From: Bdellovibrionales bacterium
GTDB lineage: Bacteria > Bdellovibrionota > UBA2428
DNA length: 64,000 nucleotides
Assembly (NCBI GenBank): GCA_018266335.1
Contig: JAFEAR010000090.1
Location: forward strand, 119,643 to 183,642
Direction: 5' to 3'
Shown here one piece after another: positions 51,176-59,638 of the stretch. Numbering within the stretch: the first letter of the stretch is position 1; each line of letters begins with the position of its first letter. The translations under genes were made by a program, and so were the position numbers. The notes under the pieces were generated by a model. That model ran no database searches. It was not told the DNA's origin and saw only the letters and a list, made by a program, of their open reading frames with translations.

Positions 51176-51412
51176 TCAAGTGCCGGTCTTTTTGACCTCG
51201 GACTTGAGTCGATGAAATCCGGCCGAAATCGACTGCGTAGCGGCCGTGTTCTCGTCTTGAATCGCTTTATAGATTTCCTCGCGGTAAACGCGAGTTTCTT
51301 TGGGTGCCTCGATACCGAGACGCACCTGCTTGCCTTTGATTTGAACGACCGTGATCTTGATGTGATCATCAATCGCAATCGTCTCACCTATTTTTCGCGT
51401 CAGTACGAGCAT
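51176..51412 (-). CDS. csrA: carbon storage regulator, RNA-binding
   Basis: A 78-residue CsrA protein. The canonical sequence MLVLTRKIGETIAIDDHIKI, then VVQIKGKQVRLGIEAPKET and VYREEIYKAIQ, is intact, including the RNA-binding residues L4 and R44-type (VYREEI). The C-terminus is about 15 residues longer than the classic 61. As a dimer it binds GGA-containing hairpins to block or stabilise mRNAs. Its own leader contains a hairpin with GGA (51427-51445) and a GGA Shine-Dalgarno. It sits upstream of fliW, which acts as its protein antagonist. Confidence 0.95.
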   Translation of the reverse strand: MLVLTRKIGETIAIDDHIKITVVQIKGKQVRLGIEAPKETRVYREEIYKAIQDENTAATQSISAGFHRLKSEVKKTGT

Positions 51413-51419
51413 CCTTGTT

Positions 51420-51445
51420 CTCCTAAAAGGGATTTTCCATCCCTT
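51420..51445 (-). promoter_or_regulatory. csrA leader hairpin with GGA, next to the Shine-Dalgarno
   Basis: On the minus strand, AAGGGA (51445-51440) pairs with TCCCTT (51432-51427) around the loop TGGAAAA, which contains a GGA. The Shine-Dalgarno AGGAG (51424-51420) follows immediately and has its own GGA. Two GGA elements at this distance are typical of CsrA autoregulation, where the protein blocks its own translation. Confidence 0.5.
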
Positions 51446-51493
51446 CAGAGAACCTATCGGTCAGCCCAAAAAATATATTGAGAAGATTTTTTG

Positions 51494-51522
51494 AAAAACT
51501 ATCGCCGCCCGAGAAGGCGGCG
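51494..51522 (-). terminator. terminator of the fliD-fliS operon
   Basis: On the minus strand, CGCCGCC (51522-51516) pairs with GGCGGCG (51509-51503) around TTCTCGG's central loop, followed by ATAG and four to five T residues (51497-51494). It separates the fliD-fliS operon from csrA. Confidence 0.75.
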
Positions 51523-51535
51523 AGTCATAGGAAAC

Positions 51536-52333
51536 TCAGGACCGGAACAAGGCTGCAAAGCCTCGAGGATTGTTCACACTTTGAGCTACGCGGCGCTCCT
51601 GGGGTGCCGCGCTGGGCATAGGCATCAGGGCGCCCTGCACGATGGCCTTTTCTAAGAGCACGCGAACCTTCATCAGACGCTCGTCTCCCGGGGTCTGGTG
51701 AATCATCTCGAGCACGAGCTCGCGCACGCAGCGTAAGTTCTTCTGGTTTTTCGCCAATTTCATGACATCCAGAAGAATGCGGAGGTAGTCGTCGGGGGCC
51801 TGCGAAAGGCCCAGCGGATGACGGCCCATAAAAAAGCCCATGGGATGCTCCCTCCCACTCAGCAAATCCAGTTCCAGCTGACGATGCAACTGCAAGCTGC
51901 GGCGAATGTAGCGCAAGCCCAGTTCTAATTCCTGGTGTTCTACGTGAATGGTCCCAATGAGACGCCACAAAATAGAAGTATCCCGCCCCAGACTCGCCGA
52001 GCGAGTCAGGCTCGAAAAGGCCGCCGATTTATCGCCCGCCACGAAGGCGCACTGCCCATGCCACTCCAGCAGTGTGGCTTGTTCGGCTAACGAACGCCGC
52101 TCCCAAAAAGCATGCAACTCGCCCTCGCCCGAAATAACGGACTCCAGGAACGAAAGCGCGCCGTTGCGATTCTTAGCCGCCCAAACTTCCATCAATGCGC
52201 AAAAAATCGGAAATTCATCCTCGCCCCGCAGGGAGGGATTTTCCCACAAGCGTTCGAGTAAACCACAGGCCTCTTCTTCGCAGCCGTTTTTGTACAACAG
52301 TTTGGCTGCCTCAATGGGTCTCATGTTGGTCAT
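51536..52333 (-). CDS. TPR-like helical protein of the fliD operon
   Basis: A 265-residue soluble helical protein. Repeated helix pairs such as EAAKLLYKNGCEEEACGLLE, SLAEQATLLEWHGQCAFVAG and LWRLIGTIHVEHQELELGLR suggest a TPR-like or SEL1-like solenoid, used for protein binding. It is the fourth gene of the fliD-fliS operon, overlapping the 114-residue gene by four bases, and the operon ends at the terminator. A chaperone or regulatory role in filament assembly is possible; no family is recognised with confidence. Confidence 0.6.
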   Translation of the reverse strand: MTNMRPIEAAKLLYKNGCEEEACGLLERLWENPSLRGEDEFPIFCALMEVWAAKNRNGALSFLESVISGEGELHAFWERRSLAEQATLLEWHGQCAFVAGDKSAAFSSLTRSASLGRDTSILWRLIGTIHVEHQELELGLRYIRRSLQLHRQLELDLLSGREHPMGFFMGRHPLGLSQAPDDYLRILLDVMKLAKNQKNLRCVRELVLEMIHQTPGDERLMKVRVLLEKAIVQGALMPMPSAAPQERRVAQSVNNPRGFAALFRS

Positions 52334-52674
52334 TTTTCCTCGGGTTGCAGAGCGGCCACAGTTTCATAAACGCCTACCTTCTTACGGAGTTGGCGCTCTT
52401 CTTCGAGATGGCGAATTTCGCGACGGCGGATAGCCAAACGCGAGGACGAAAGACGTTCGAGCCAGCGAGGCACGCACATTTCATCCGTCAGGGCAACGCC
52501 CGCATCGCGGCACGTCTTCAACAGCCCCACCCGGGACTCCAACAGGGTGGCAAAAATATCCCAGCGCTCTTCGTCCGTGAGAACCGGCTCGTCTTGCAAC
52601 CACACATTCAACAAACGAGCATCCAGGTGCTCGAGTTTGGCGAGGAGGTCAGCCGGTTTAATTTTTTTGCTCAT
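52330..52674 (-). CDS. small helical protein of the fliD operon
   Basis: A 114-residue protein, mostly helical and charged (LLAKLEHLDARLLNVWLQDE, LLESRVGLLKTCRDAGVALT). Its position directly after fliS, in the slot where fliT-type chaperones lie in other bacteria, and its size (FliT is about 120 residues) suggest a FliT-like flagellar chaperone, but the sequence has no motif to confirm that. It overlaps fliS and the following gene by four bases each, so translation is coupled. Confidence 0.55.
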   Translation of the reverse strand: MSKKIKPADLLAKLEHLDARLLNVWLQDEPVLTDEERWDIFATLLESRVGLLKTCRDAGVALTDEMCVPRWLERLSSSRLAIRRREIRHLEEERQLRKKVGVYETVAALQPEEK

Positions 52675-53069
52675 GTTTTCCCCATCTGCTGCTTCGCTTT
52701 ACGTACTTCTTCCACGGCGGCTACCCAGCCTTCGTACAGCGTGGTTAGAATTTTAATCACGCTGTCGAGGGCCGCAGTGTCGTTGTTCATGTTGGCCTTC
52801 AGGAGCTGCGTGGTGCAGAACTCGTACAAGGAAGCGAGCTGAGTAGCGACCTCGGGACTTTTGGAATGATCGAGCGAAGTGTTGAGTTCCACGACGATGT
52901 CGTGAACCTTAGTAATTTGTTTGCATTTTTCGGCCACGTTGGGCTTTTCGATGTGAGTTTTGGCGAGTTTAGCGGCTTTAATGGCTCCTTCGTAGAGCAT
53001 CAACAACACCTGCTCCGGCGTTGCCGTCTTAATGGCCGTCTGTTTGTAGGACTTCGCACCGTAACTCAT
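52671..53069 (-). CDS. fliS: flagellar secretion chaperone
   Basis: A 132-residue FliS protein that keeps flagellin unpolymerised in the cytoplasm. The start SYKQTAIKTATPEQVLLMLY followed by EGAIKAAKLAKTHIE is diagnostic, as is the helix ELNTSLDHSKSPEVATQLAS LYEF region (read in parts) and the C-terminal ILTTLYEGWVAAVEEV. It follows fliD by 13 bases. Length matches the family. Confidence 0.95.
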   Translation of the reverse strand: MSYGAKSYKQTAIKTATPEQVLLMLYEGAIKAAKLAKTHIEKPNVAEKCKQITKVHDIVVELNTSLDHSKSPEVATQLASLYEFCTTQLLKANMNNDTAALDSVIKILTTLYEGWVAAVEEVRKAKQQMGKT

Positions 53070-53082
53070 CTAGTTCCCCTCA

Positions 53083-54459
53083 TCATCTTCCAGGTATCAA
53101 GGAGGCGACCCCGCCTCCGGCATTTTGGTTTTGCATCTGCTGAATGGCAGACTCTACACGGGCAAATTGCGATTTCGCGCGATCGATTCGCGCCTGAGCA
53201 GCTTCGGTTTTCTTCTCTTGCTCTTTGGCTAAGCGATCAATCTGCTTCTGAAGACCTTCTTCTTTAATGGTGGCCATACCATCACCCCGACGAACCACCC
53301 CATCCATCAAGTTAGCGAGTGAATTCGCAAGGCCGCCTAAGGCGCTGTTATCGCCAGTAAAGAAAGCCGAGACTTCATCGAAGTGATTTTCGAGTTGGGA
53401 CTGAAATTTTTTGCCATCATAAGTAAGCGTGCCCGTACGGCTGAACGAAATACCCAAATCATTGAGCTGGCGAATCGTTGTATCGTCGAGCGATCCTTGC
53501 GTCCGTTGAATTGTGGTACGCAACTGGCTTTCCAAAGATTGCAATACCGAATCGCCACCGAGCGCTTTAGACGGGTCTTTTCGACTATTGCTATCGAGTT
53601 GGTTTTGATTCTGAATAAAGGTCAACACGGCGTTGAGCTTGTCGACCATGGACTTCGCCTTGCCTTCGATTTTTTCGTAGTCAGGCTTAATTTCCATTTT
53701 TACGACTTGGCCCACCTGGGCTTTTTTAAGGTCGAAGGTCACACCCGGTAGGAGCTCCTTTACCTTGTTGTCGTCCACCATGATCGGTTCGCCGTTGATC
53801 TTGATAATCGCGCTCTGCGCTTCGCGGTTGCGATCGATATCGAAGTCCATGTCGCCATCGAGCAGGTTAAAGTCGGGCCAGTTGATTTCGTTCTTCCAGC
53901 CGCTCTTTTCGCCCGTAATCACGAGTCGGTAAGGTTCGTCGGCGTCGGAACCGTCGTTCACCACGAGGGCCCGAACGCCCACCTTGGCGCTGTTAATAGC
54001 GTTCGCAACGCCTTCGAGGGTGTTGTTATCGGAGCTAATGTAAACGTCTTTACTTCCATCTTGAGTGTCGAACGTGATGTAGCCAACCCCCACTCGGGAG
54101 CGATCCTTATCGGGAAAGCCAAAGGTCGAAATGGTGTTCGTGTTGGCCAGCTGCACCACTTCAATATCGTAGTTGCCCGTTTGCGCTTTGGATTTATCCA
54201 CGGCGGTTACGTTCAGGATGCTGGGATCGGAACTAGTCCCTACAAGTTCACGAAAATCTTGAGGAGTTTTAAAGGGCGTCACAGCATCACGCGCTTCGGT
54301 AGCTTTGGTTTTAAGGTCTTTGACGAGTTTGAGTTTGTTGTCGAAAGCCGCTTTCTTCGCGTCCAGTTTTTGGATGCCTTTCTCCTCAACTTGGACGAGT
54401 TTATTCATGGCTTTCTGAAGCTGCGGATTGCCGCTGGCAAGTTCCGGTACTTCGAACAT
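53083..54459 (-). CDS. fliD: flagellar filament-capping protein
   Basis: A 458-residue hook-associated protein 2 that caps the filament. The N-terminal coiled coil (QLQKAMNKLVQVEEKGIQKL, KLVKDLKTKATEARDAVTPF) and the C-terminal coiled coil (EGLQKQIDRLAKEQEKKTEA) enclose a variable central region. Family markers are the LLPGVTFDLKKAQVGQVV segment and LNDLGISFSRTGTLTYDGKK near residue 350. The ATG follows GGAGGG. It leads an operon with fliS, a FliT-like and a TPR-like gene, and is divergent from the reductase gene. Confidence 0.94.
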   Translation of the reverse strand: MFEVPELASGNPQLQKAMNKLVQVEEKGIQKLDAKKAAFDNKLKLVKDLKTKATEARDAVTPFKTPQDFRELVGTSSDPSILNVTAVDKSKAQTGNYDIEVVQLANTNTISTFGFPDKDRSRVGVGYITFDTQDGSKDVYISSDNNTLEGVANAINSAKVGVRALVVNDGSDADEPYRLVITGEKSGWKNEINWPDFNLLDGDMDFDIDRNREAQSAIIKINGEPIMVDDNKVKELLPGVTFDLKKAQVGQVVKMEIKPDYEKIEGKAKSMVDKLNAVLTFIQNQNQLDSNSRKDPSKALGGDSVLQSLESQLRTTIQRTQGSLDDTTIRQLNDLGISFSRTGTLTYDGKKFQSQLENHFDEVSAFFTGDNSALGGLANSLANLMDGVVRRGDGMATIKEEGLQKQIDRLAKEQEKKTEAAQARIDRAKSQFARVESAIQQMQNQNAGGGVASLIPGR

Positions 54460-54550
54460 CGTCCCTCCTTCCCATCATGATCCGTCATAGGGAGCGCCGC
54501 CGAAAGCCAGTGTTTTGACGTCGCTCGGGAGCCATGTTTTAAGGGGGCGC

Positions 54551-55342
54551 ATGAAGGAACATTTTGACGGTAAATGGGCTTTGGTTTTGGGTGCCTCCAG
54601 TGGTTTCGGCGAAGCAGCTTGTCTGCGACTCGCAGAAGCCGGCCTCCATATTTTTGGCGTCCACCTGGACCGCAAAGCCACACAAGCTAATGCCGATCGA
54701 ATTCAAGCCGCCATTCGCAGCAAGGGCCGCGAGGCTATGTTCTTCAACATCAACGCTGCCGACGACGCCAAACGCGGCGAGGTTGTGGCGACCATCCGTG
54801 AAAAGGCCAAGGGCCGCGTGCACGTACTGTTACACTCCCTGGCTTTCGGCGCGCTCAAACCGCTCGTGTCCGCCGGTACCGACGGAAATCTGACGAAGGC
54901 GCAAATCGAAATGACCATGGACGTCATGGCAAACTCCCTCATCTACTGGACTCAAGATTTGGTGGCCCACGATCTCTTCGCCAAGAACGGCCGCATTTTT
55001 GCTATGACTTCGGCCGGATCCAGCCGCGTCTGGCCCGCCTACGGCGCCGTGAGTGCCGCCAAGTGCGCACTCGAAAGTTACTGCCGCCAAATTGCACTGG
55101 AACTCGCGCCCAAGGGAATCACGGCGAACGCCATTCTGGCCGGCGTGACAGACACTCCCGCCCTGCGCAAAATTCCGGGCAACGAACAGATGGTAGAGAC
55201 TGCCACCAAGCGCAATCCCTTCGGTCGTCTCACGACCCCCGAAGATGTGGCCGGCACGATCGTCGCGCTGTCCCTACCCAACTGTAACTTCGTCACCGGC
55301 AACGTCATTCGCGTTGATGGCGGCGAGAATATTTGCGACTAA
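54551..55342 (+). CDS. enoyl-ACP reductase-like SDR (FabI/FabL type)
   Basis: A 263-residue short-chain dehydrogenase. The Rossmann motif is LVLGASSGFGEAACLRLAEAG, and the active site has Y-x6-K spacing (YGAVSAAKCALESY), which is the signature of enoyl-ACP reductases rather than the Y-x3-K of typical SDRs. The tail IRVDGG closes the fold. It may reduce enoyl-ACP with NAD(P)H in fatty-acid elongation, in the FabL-like branch. The ATG at 54551 follows AGGGGG; the longer frame from 54515 is not needed. It is followed by the cyclotransferase-like gene with a TAATG overlap. Confidence 0.78.
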   Translation: MKEHFDGKWALVLGASSGFGEAACLRLAEAGLHIFGVHLDRKATQANADRIQAAIRSKGREAMFFNINAADDAKRGEVVATIREKAKGRVHVLLHSLAFGALKPLVSAGTDGNLTKAQIEMTMDVMANSLIYWTQDLVAHDLFAKNGRIFAMTSAGSSRVWPAYGAVSAAKCALESYCRQIALELAPKGITANAILAGVTDTPALRKIPGNEQMVETATKRNPFGRLTTPEDVAGTIVALSLPNCNFVTGNVIRVDGGENICD

Positions 55343-55818
55343 TGCGCCACTACTTCGCTTACTCTAGCGCCCTTGATGCCGAGGCCTTTGACGTGTGGAA
55401 AAACCAGCACGGTTTTTCGCACTACACCTTACCCGCTGGCCGCTTGGGCCAGGCACTAGACGTAGAATTGGTTTTCGACTTTCCGTCTCGCTTCTGGGGT
55501 GGCCGCGCGCTGGGCCTCGCCCCTGCTCCCGGTAAACGGGTAGAAGGAATGCTCCTGGCAATTGAAGATGCTCACTGGGGAATTGTGCAGCACAAAGAAG
55601 GGGTCGTTACCGGAAGCGCCGTGGAACTTCCCGTGCAGGTGCAACTCCCGGAGAGCAACGAGATCATTGCGGCTACGGCCTTCGTAACCAACCCCACCCG
55701 CCGTTCTACCGACGGACCCGTAAGTGAAATGTTTTTGCAGGCCGTGCGCCGCGCCTACCAAACCCGCGGACTAAGCGCCGCTGCACTCCAAGCCCTCGAA
55801 GCCGCCGCCTTGAAATAA
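55342..55818 (+). CDS. gamma-glutamylcyclotransferase-like protein
   Basis: A 158-residue protein. The start HYFAYSSALDAEAFDVWKN resembles the Y-F-A-Y-G-S-N-L motif of gamma-glutamylcyclotransferases, though the glycine is replaced by serine; VEGMLLAIEDAHWGIVQHKE matches the G-x-L-Y/W-x-L segment with a glutamate in the catalytic position (E about 84). It may cleave gamma-glutamyl bonds, releasing 5-oxoproline. It shares one base with the reductase stop (TAATG), so it is co-translated with it. Confidence 0.75.
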   Translation: MRHYFAYSSALDAEAFDVWKNQHGFSHYTLPAGRLGQALDVELVFDFPSRFWGGRALGLAPAPGKRVEGMLLAIEDAHWGIVQHKEGVVTGSAVELPVQVQLPESNEIIAATAFVTNPTRRSTDGPVSEMFLQAVRRAYQTRGLSAAALQALEAAALK

Positions 55819-55857
55819 TATTGTAGGCGCCGACCGAAGCAACAAAGCCCCCGACAT

Positions 55858-56757
55858 CTACGAAGCCGCGTAAGTACCGCGACGGAGGGCTTCGATGCGC
55901 TCTTCCAGCGGCGGATGCGACATCATAAAACTACGCCAGCCACTCGTGCGGCCAGAAATTTTAAAGGCCTGCAATTCGGGTGCGCGTTGATCGAACACCC
56001 GTTGCCGGTCGCGCAGAGCTTCTAAAGCTCCCACCATTTTTTCACGGCCCATGAGACGTGCGCCACCCGCATCGGCGCGGTACTCGCGGCGGCGACTGAA
56101 CCAAGAGGTGATCATAACGCCCACCAAGCCAAAAACAATTTCACTCAGAATCACCACCAAGAAGCGCACCGTACGACGGCTGCGTTCCTCTACCGCACCC
56201 GAAACGATTTGCGCCACGATACGCGCCAAGAACATAACGAGCGAGTTCACCACCCCCTGCAGGAGCGTCATGGTCACCATGTCGCCATTGGCGATGTGCG
56301 AAACTTCGTGCCCCAGCACGCCCTCGAGTTCGGATTCGGACATAGCGCTCACGAGCCCCGTCGACACGGCGACGAGCGCGTTGCCGCGACTCGGCCCCGT
56401 GGCAAAAGCGTTCATTTCGGGCGATTCATAGAGGCCCACTTCGGGAGTGCACGGCAATCCCGCGCGCTCGGCCGCACGACGAACAATGTCGTACACGCGG
56501 CGCTCGGTACCTTGCGCGGATTGTGGATCGACAATTTGAATGTTCATCATCCACTTCGCAATGCGCTTGGAGAGCAACAGCGACATGAAAGAACCCACCA
56601 TGCCCCACACGAAGCAGAAGGCCAGAAGGCTTTGCATGTCGTAAGTCGAACCGTAACGCATGGGCTGAATGCCGAGCAGATTGAGCACGATCGAAATGGT
56701 GACCACGATGGCCACGTTGACGAGTAACATGAGGGTGATGTTTTTGAAGAACTTCAT
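55858..56757 (-). CDS. htpX: HtpX-type membrane zinc protease
   Basis: A 299-residue M48 metalloprotease of the inner membrane. Two N-terminal membrane helices (LMLLVNVAIVVTISIVLNLL and LLAFCFVWGMVGSFMSLLL) are followed by the zinc site H150EVSHIANGD (HExxH) and two more helices in the region VVNSLVMFLARIV and FLVVILSEIVFG. The third ligand is the glutamate in YRADAGGARLMG (E-x-x-A/x-D type, REYRADAGG). It degrades misfolded membrane proteins alongside FtsH. The ATG precedes MKFFKNITL as in other HtpX proteins. Confidence 0.95.
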   Translation of the reverse strand: MKFFKNITLMLLVNVAIVVTISIVLNLLGIQPMRYGSTYDMQSLLAFCFVWGMVGSFMSLLLSKRIAKWMMNIQIVDPQSAQGTERRVYDIVRRAAERAGLPCTPEVGLYESPEMNAFATGPSRGNALVAVSTGLVSAMSESELEGVLGHEVSHIANGDMVTMTLLQGVVNSLVMFLARIVAQIVSGAVEERSRRTVRFLVVILSEIVFGLVGVMITSWFSRRREYRADAGGARLMGREKMVGALEALRDRQRVFDQRAPELQAFKISGRTSGWRSFMMSHPPLEERIEALRRGTYAAS

Positions 56758-56770
56758 GGTACTCCTAAAT

Positions 56771-57469
56771 TTAGGTCGAAAAACCTAACCACTCAACTAG
56801 GCTGCCAGGGCTCTCTAGGCGCAGATCGCAGGGAACATTGTCCCATTTCTTCCATCCGTCCCGGAAGCGCGCCCGCTCGGATTGGGAGCTCGCCGGCAGA
56901 TCCCACAGGGCGGCGGCCGTTTTGGTGCCCGCGGCCCGACCCGCCATGGCATCGTAGGGATGGTCGCCCACCATGAGGGTTGTGGCGGGATCTATTTTCA
57001 TTTTTTTCATTAGGTGCACAAGGGAATCGGGATTGGGCTTGGTGGGCAAGCCGTCGTCGCCACAGGCCATTGTCGCTTCGCTAAAGTAAGTGTCTTTCCA
57101 GCCGTGGTGCTGCATGATGCGCAGCGTGCCGGCCCGATCGCGGCCCGTAAAGACACCCAGCCGCAGGCCGCGCTCGTGCAAAATTTTGAGCATCTCCGCG
57201 GCCCCCGGAAACACCACGCAGTGTTCGGGGCCCAGAGAACGTTCAAAATGAATCCAATGCTGGTAAGCACTCTCCACTTTTTCGGCGGGAACCCACAAAC
57301 GCAAAACATCGAGCGGAGCCGGCCCGAAGCTTTTAACGAGTTCGTCGGTAGGCACAATCTTGCCCGAGCCATGGGTAACGGCTTCACCGAGGCCCTTAAT
57401 CACCGAGGGCATGCTGTTGACGAGAGTGCCATCGAAATCAAAAATCACGGAGTGAATGGGTCCAAACAT
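56771..57469 (-). CDS. HAD-family phosphatase (phosphoglycolate phosphatase-like)
   Basis: A 232-residue HAD hydrolase with motif 1 IHSVIFDFDGTLVNSMPSVI, motif 2 LRLGVFTGRDRAGTL and motifs 3/4 KPNPDSLVHLMKK and TLMVGDHPYDAMAGRAAG. The helical cap is of the C1 type, as in phosphoglycolate phosphatase and beta-phosphoglucomutase. It probably dephosphorylates a small sugar or glycolate phosphate; the substrate is not shown. It lies 13 bases from htpX on the same strand and may share its transcript. Confidence 0.85.
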   Translation of the reverse strand: MFGPIHSVIFDFDGTLVNSMPSVIKGLGEAVTHGSGKIVPTDELVKSFGPAPLDVLRLWVPAEKVESAYQHWIHFERSLGPEHCVVFPGAAEMLKILHERGLRLGVFTGRDRAGTLRIMQHHGWKDTYFSEATMACGDDGLPTKPNPDSLVHLMKKMKIDPATTLMVGDHPYDAMAGRAAGTKTAAALWDLPASSQSERARFRDGWKKWDNVPCDLRLESPGSLVEWLGFST

Positions 57470-57528
57470 AGAGAACTGGTTTTAACCCAAGGTTTACTCT
57501 CATTCTACGCTCTGGCAGAGTCGGGGGC

Positions 57529-58398
57529 GTGAAAGTTGCGGTCTTTTCCGACATTCATGGCCACCTGGGCGCGCTGGAAGCCGTTCTGGAGGCGCTCGAG
57601 AAAGAATCCTTCGACCACATTGTTTGTGCCGGCGACATCGTAAATCCCTTGGCCGGCTCGCGTGAAGTGTGGGACCGCTTACGCTCCCTACAAATTCCAC
57701 TTCTGCGCGGCAACCACGAAGACTACCTCGTCTATTGCACGGAACAGCCCGCACGCGATCCGTTCCGCGCCGGTGCGCAGTTCCAACCCGTGCGCGTCGT
57801 AGCGGAACTCTTCTCCGCCGAGGAAATTCGCACCATGGGCGAACTGCCCTTTTCGATGACGATCCCCGGCCCCCGCGGCCAAGACCTATACATTTGCCAC
57901 GCTTCGCCCGTTGCGAACAATCGCAGCTACATGATGGTTTTCGATGACGAAATGAAGGCCGCCCTGCGCGCTCGCCCCGAAAAGGTCATCGTATCGGGAC
58001 ACATCCACGAGCCCTGGACGAGGGAGTGGGAAGACAAACTCCTCATCGTGAACGGCAGCGTGGGCCTTCCCATGCAAAGCAAGCACGAGGCGCAGTACCT
58101 AGTTTTAGAGTTTCGAAATAACGCGTGGAAGGTCGATCATCGCACGGTGCCCTTTGCTCCCGATTGGAGCCTGAAGAATTTTACCGAGTCCGGATTCTTT
58201 GCCCGCGGAGGCCCCGTGAGCTGGATGCTGTACGACGAATTCTGGGTGGCCCAGCGCCGCATGGCCCCCTTGCTTAGAAGACTCGCACGCGAAGGAATTC
58301 ACCCGCCTTCGAACGAAGCGTGGGCCATTATTTGTCAGCAAGAATTAGAGCGATTGGGTCGCTGGGACGCGATGCGAACCGTTATCGACCAACAATGA
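57529..58398 (+). CDS. metallophosphoesterase
   Basis: A 289-residue protein of the calcineurin-like phosphoesterase family. Dinuclear metal motifs are visible in order: VAVFSDIHGHLGALEAVLEA (D-x-H), IVCAGDIVNP (G-D), LLRGNHEDY (G-N-H-E/D), and VIVSGHIHEPW (G-H-x-H). It resembles the YfcE/diadenosine tetraphosphatase-like group of cytosolic phosphodiesterases. The start is GTG at 57529. Its end overlaps the lipoprotein gene on the opposite strand by 17 bases. The substrate is unknown. Confidence 0.88.
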   Translation: MKVAVFSDIHGHLGALEAVLEALEKESFDHIVCAGDIVNPLAGSREVWDRLRSLQIPLLRGNHEDYLVYCTEQPARDPFRAGAQFQPVRVVAELFSAEEIRTMGELPFSMTIPGPRGQDLYICHASPVANNRSYMMVFDDEMKAALRARPEKVIVSGHIHEPWTREWEDKLLIVNGSVGLPMQSKHEAQYLVLEFRNNAWKVDHRTVPFAPDWSLKNFTESGFFARGGPVSWMLYDEFWVAQRRMAPLLRRLAREGIHPPSNEAWAIICQQELERLGRWDAMRTVIDQQ

Positions 58399-59638
58399 AT
58401 TGTTTTTTTCCGGCGCGAATATCGAGCTTCGGATAACTGCGCGTAGCAATCACTTCGCCCGACCAACCTAAAATATCCATCTGCACGTCGTAGGTTCCCG
58501 CGGGCAAAGGAATTCGCGCAATTTCTAGTTCGGCCGGCAACGTTTGCCAGGCCCGCAGATCGGCCCGGTCGGAGGCGAGCATAGCAATGAAGGCCAGCAT
58601 TCCCGCATCATCGCTCTTAGTGAGTTTGGCTACACCGTAGGCCAAGGCACCCTTCACCGCCACGCCCGCCATCTTAGCCGCCAGCATGCGCCCCACACGA
58701 TCTTCTAAATACCGGGTGGAGGTTCCCACGATGTCCAGGGCTGGCACGAAAGACGATGTCTCTTGTCCGTTAATTTTCAAACGAGCACGCGCCACCTCGG
58801 AGTAACGGGGAATGTAGCGCGGCAAACTGGAATCTCCATTCCGTCCGTCGCGCGGAATTTTTTTGGGGCCTCGCCCCTTTTCAAAAATCGCCACCAACTC
58901 ACCCGCCGCGGGCGCCGTGCGCAGCGGTTGCGGTAACTCGGCATCGCGAGGCTTGGCGGACGGAAACTTTTTCTTCCACTCCTGCTCTTCATCGCGAAAG
59001 CCCATTTTGTGCGCCATCGCGATGAGATCCGAGCCAACGCCCGGAAAGGTGGCTTCGAGTTCGTAGGTTTTTTTGTAATCAATGTAGGCGTCGTTGTAGT
59101 TGCCACTGGACTCCCAAAGGATGGCCGACAGGTAACGCGCAAAGGGCGACTCCTGGTAGTTCCGCTTGCCCTCGTGAATCATACGGTAAAGCAATTGGTT
59201 AATTTTACGCGCCTCAACTTGTGCGTCTTCAATATTTCCCTGTGCCGAATAGGCGAGCGCCAGGTAGACGTTGATTAAAACTTTTTCAAAGTCTTCGCCC
59301 TTGTAACCGCGCACGTTGTCGCTGGTAACCAGGGTGCCCACTTCTTCGCTAATACTGGTGTAATCTTTAATTTCGGCGAGCGTTTCGGCCTTCAGAAAGA
59401 CATCAATGGCTTCTTTATATTGGCGCGCCTCGAAGAGCGACACGCCTTCGTCCATTAGGAACAGCACCTGGTTGGCGCCCGAAACCTTGGCATCCTTGCC
59501 AAAGGCCTCGGCCGCCTTGGTCCAGTCCCGTTTATCAAAGGCGGCATGACCCGCATTCGAAAGATACTTATCCGACGCACATGCCGTGAGCAGGGCGAAG
59601 GCGCAAATCGAAAGGGCGAGTCTAAATCTGACGATCAC
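58382..59638 (-). CDS. COG3014-like lipoprotein with TPR-like repeats
   Basis: A 418-residue lipoprotein (lipobox LLTAC, Cys 20). The first half has helical repeats (GHAAFDKRDWTKAAEAFGKD, VSLFEARQYKEAIDVFLKAE, AYSAQGNIEDAQVEARKINQ), the second half is beta-rich with LPRYIPRYSEVARARLKING. The order matches COG3014 lipoproteins, which lie beside LpoB-like genes in other proteobacteria. It overlaps the lpoB-like gene start by four bases, so both are co-translated and probably work together at the envelope. The role is not established. Confidence 0.72.
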   Translation of the reverse strand: MIVRFRLALSICAFALLTACASDKYLSNAGHAAFDKRDWTKAAEAFGKDAKVSGANQVLFLMDEGVSLFEARQYKEAIDVFLKAETLAEIKDYTSISEEVGTLVTSDNVRGYKGEDFEKVLINVYLALAYSAQGNIEDAQVEARKINQLLYRMIHEGKRNYQESPFARYLSAILWESSGNYNDAYIDYKKTYELEATFPGVGSDLIAMAHKMGFRDEEQEWKKKFPSAKPRDAELPQPLRTAPAAGELVAIFEKGRGPKKIPRDGRNGDSSLPRYIPRYSEVARARLKINGQETSSFVPALDIVGTSTRYLEDRVGRMLAAKMAGVAVKGALAYGVAKLTKSDDAGMLAFIAMLASDRADLRAWQTLPAELEIARIPLPAGTYDVQMDILGWSGEVIATRSYPKLDIRAGKKQFIVGR

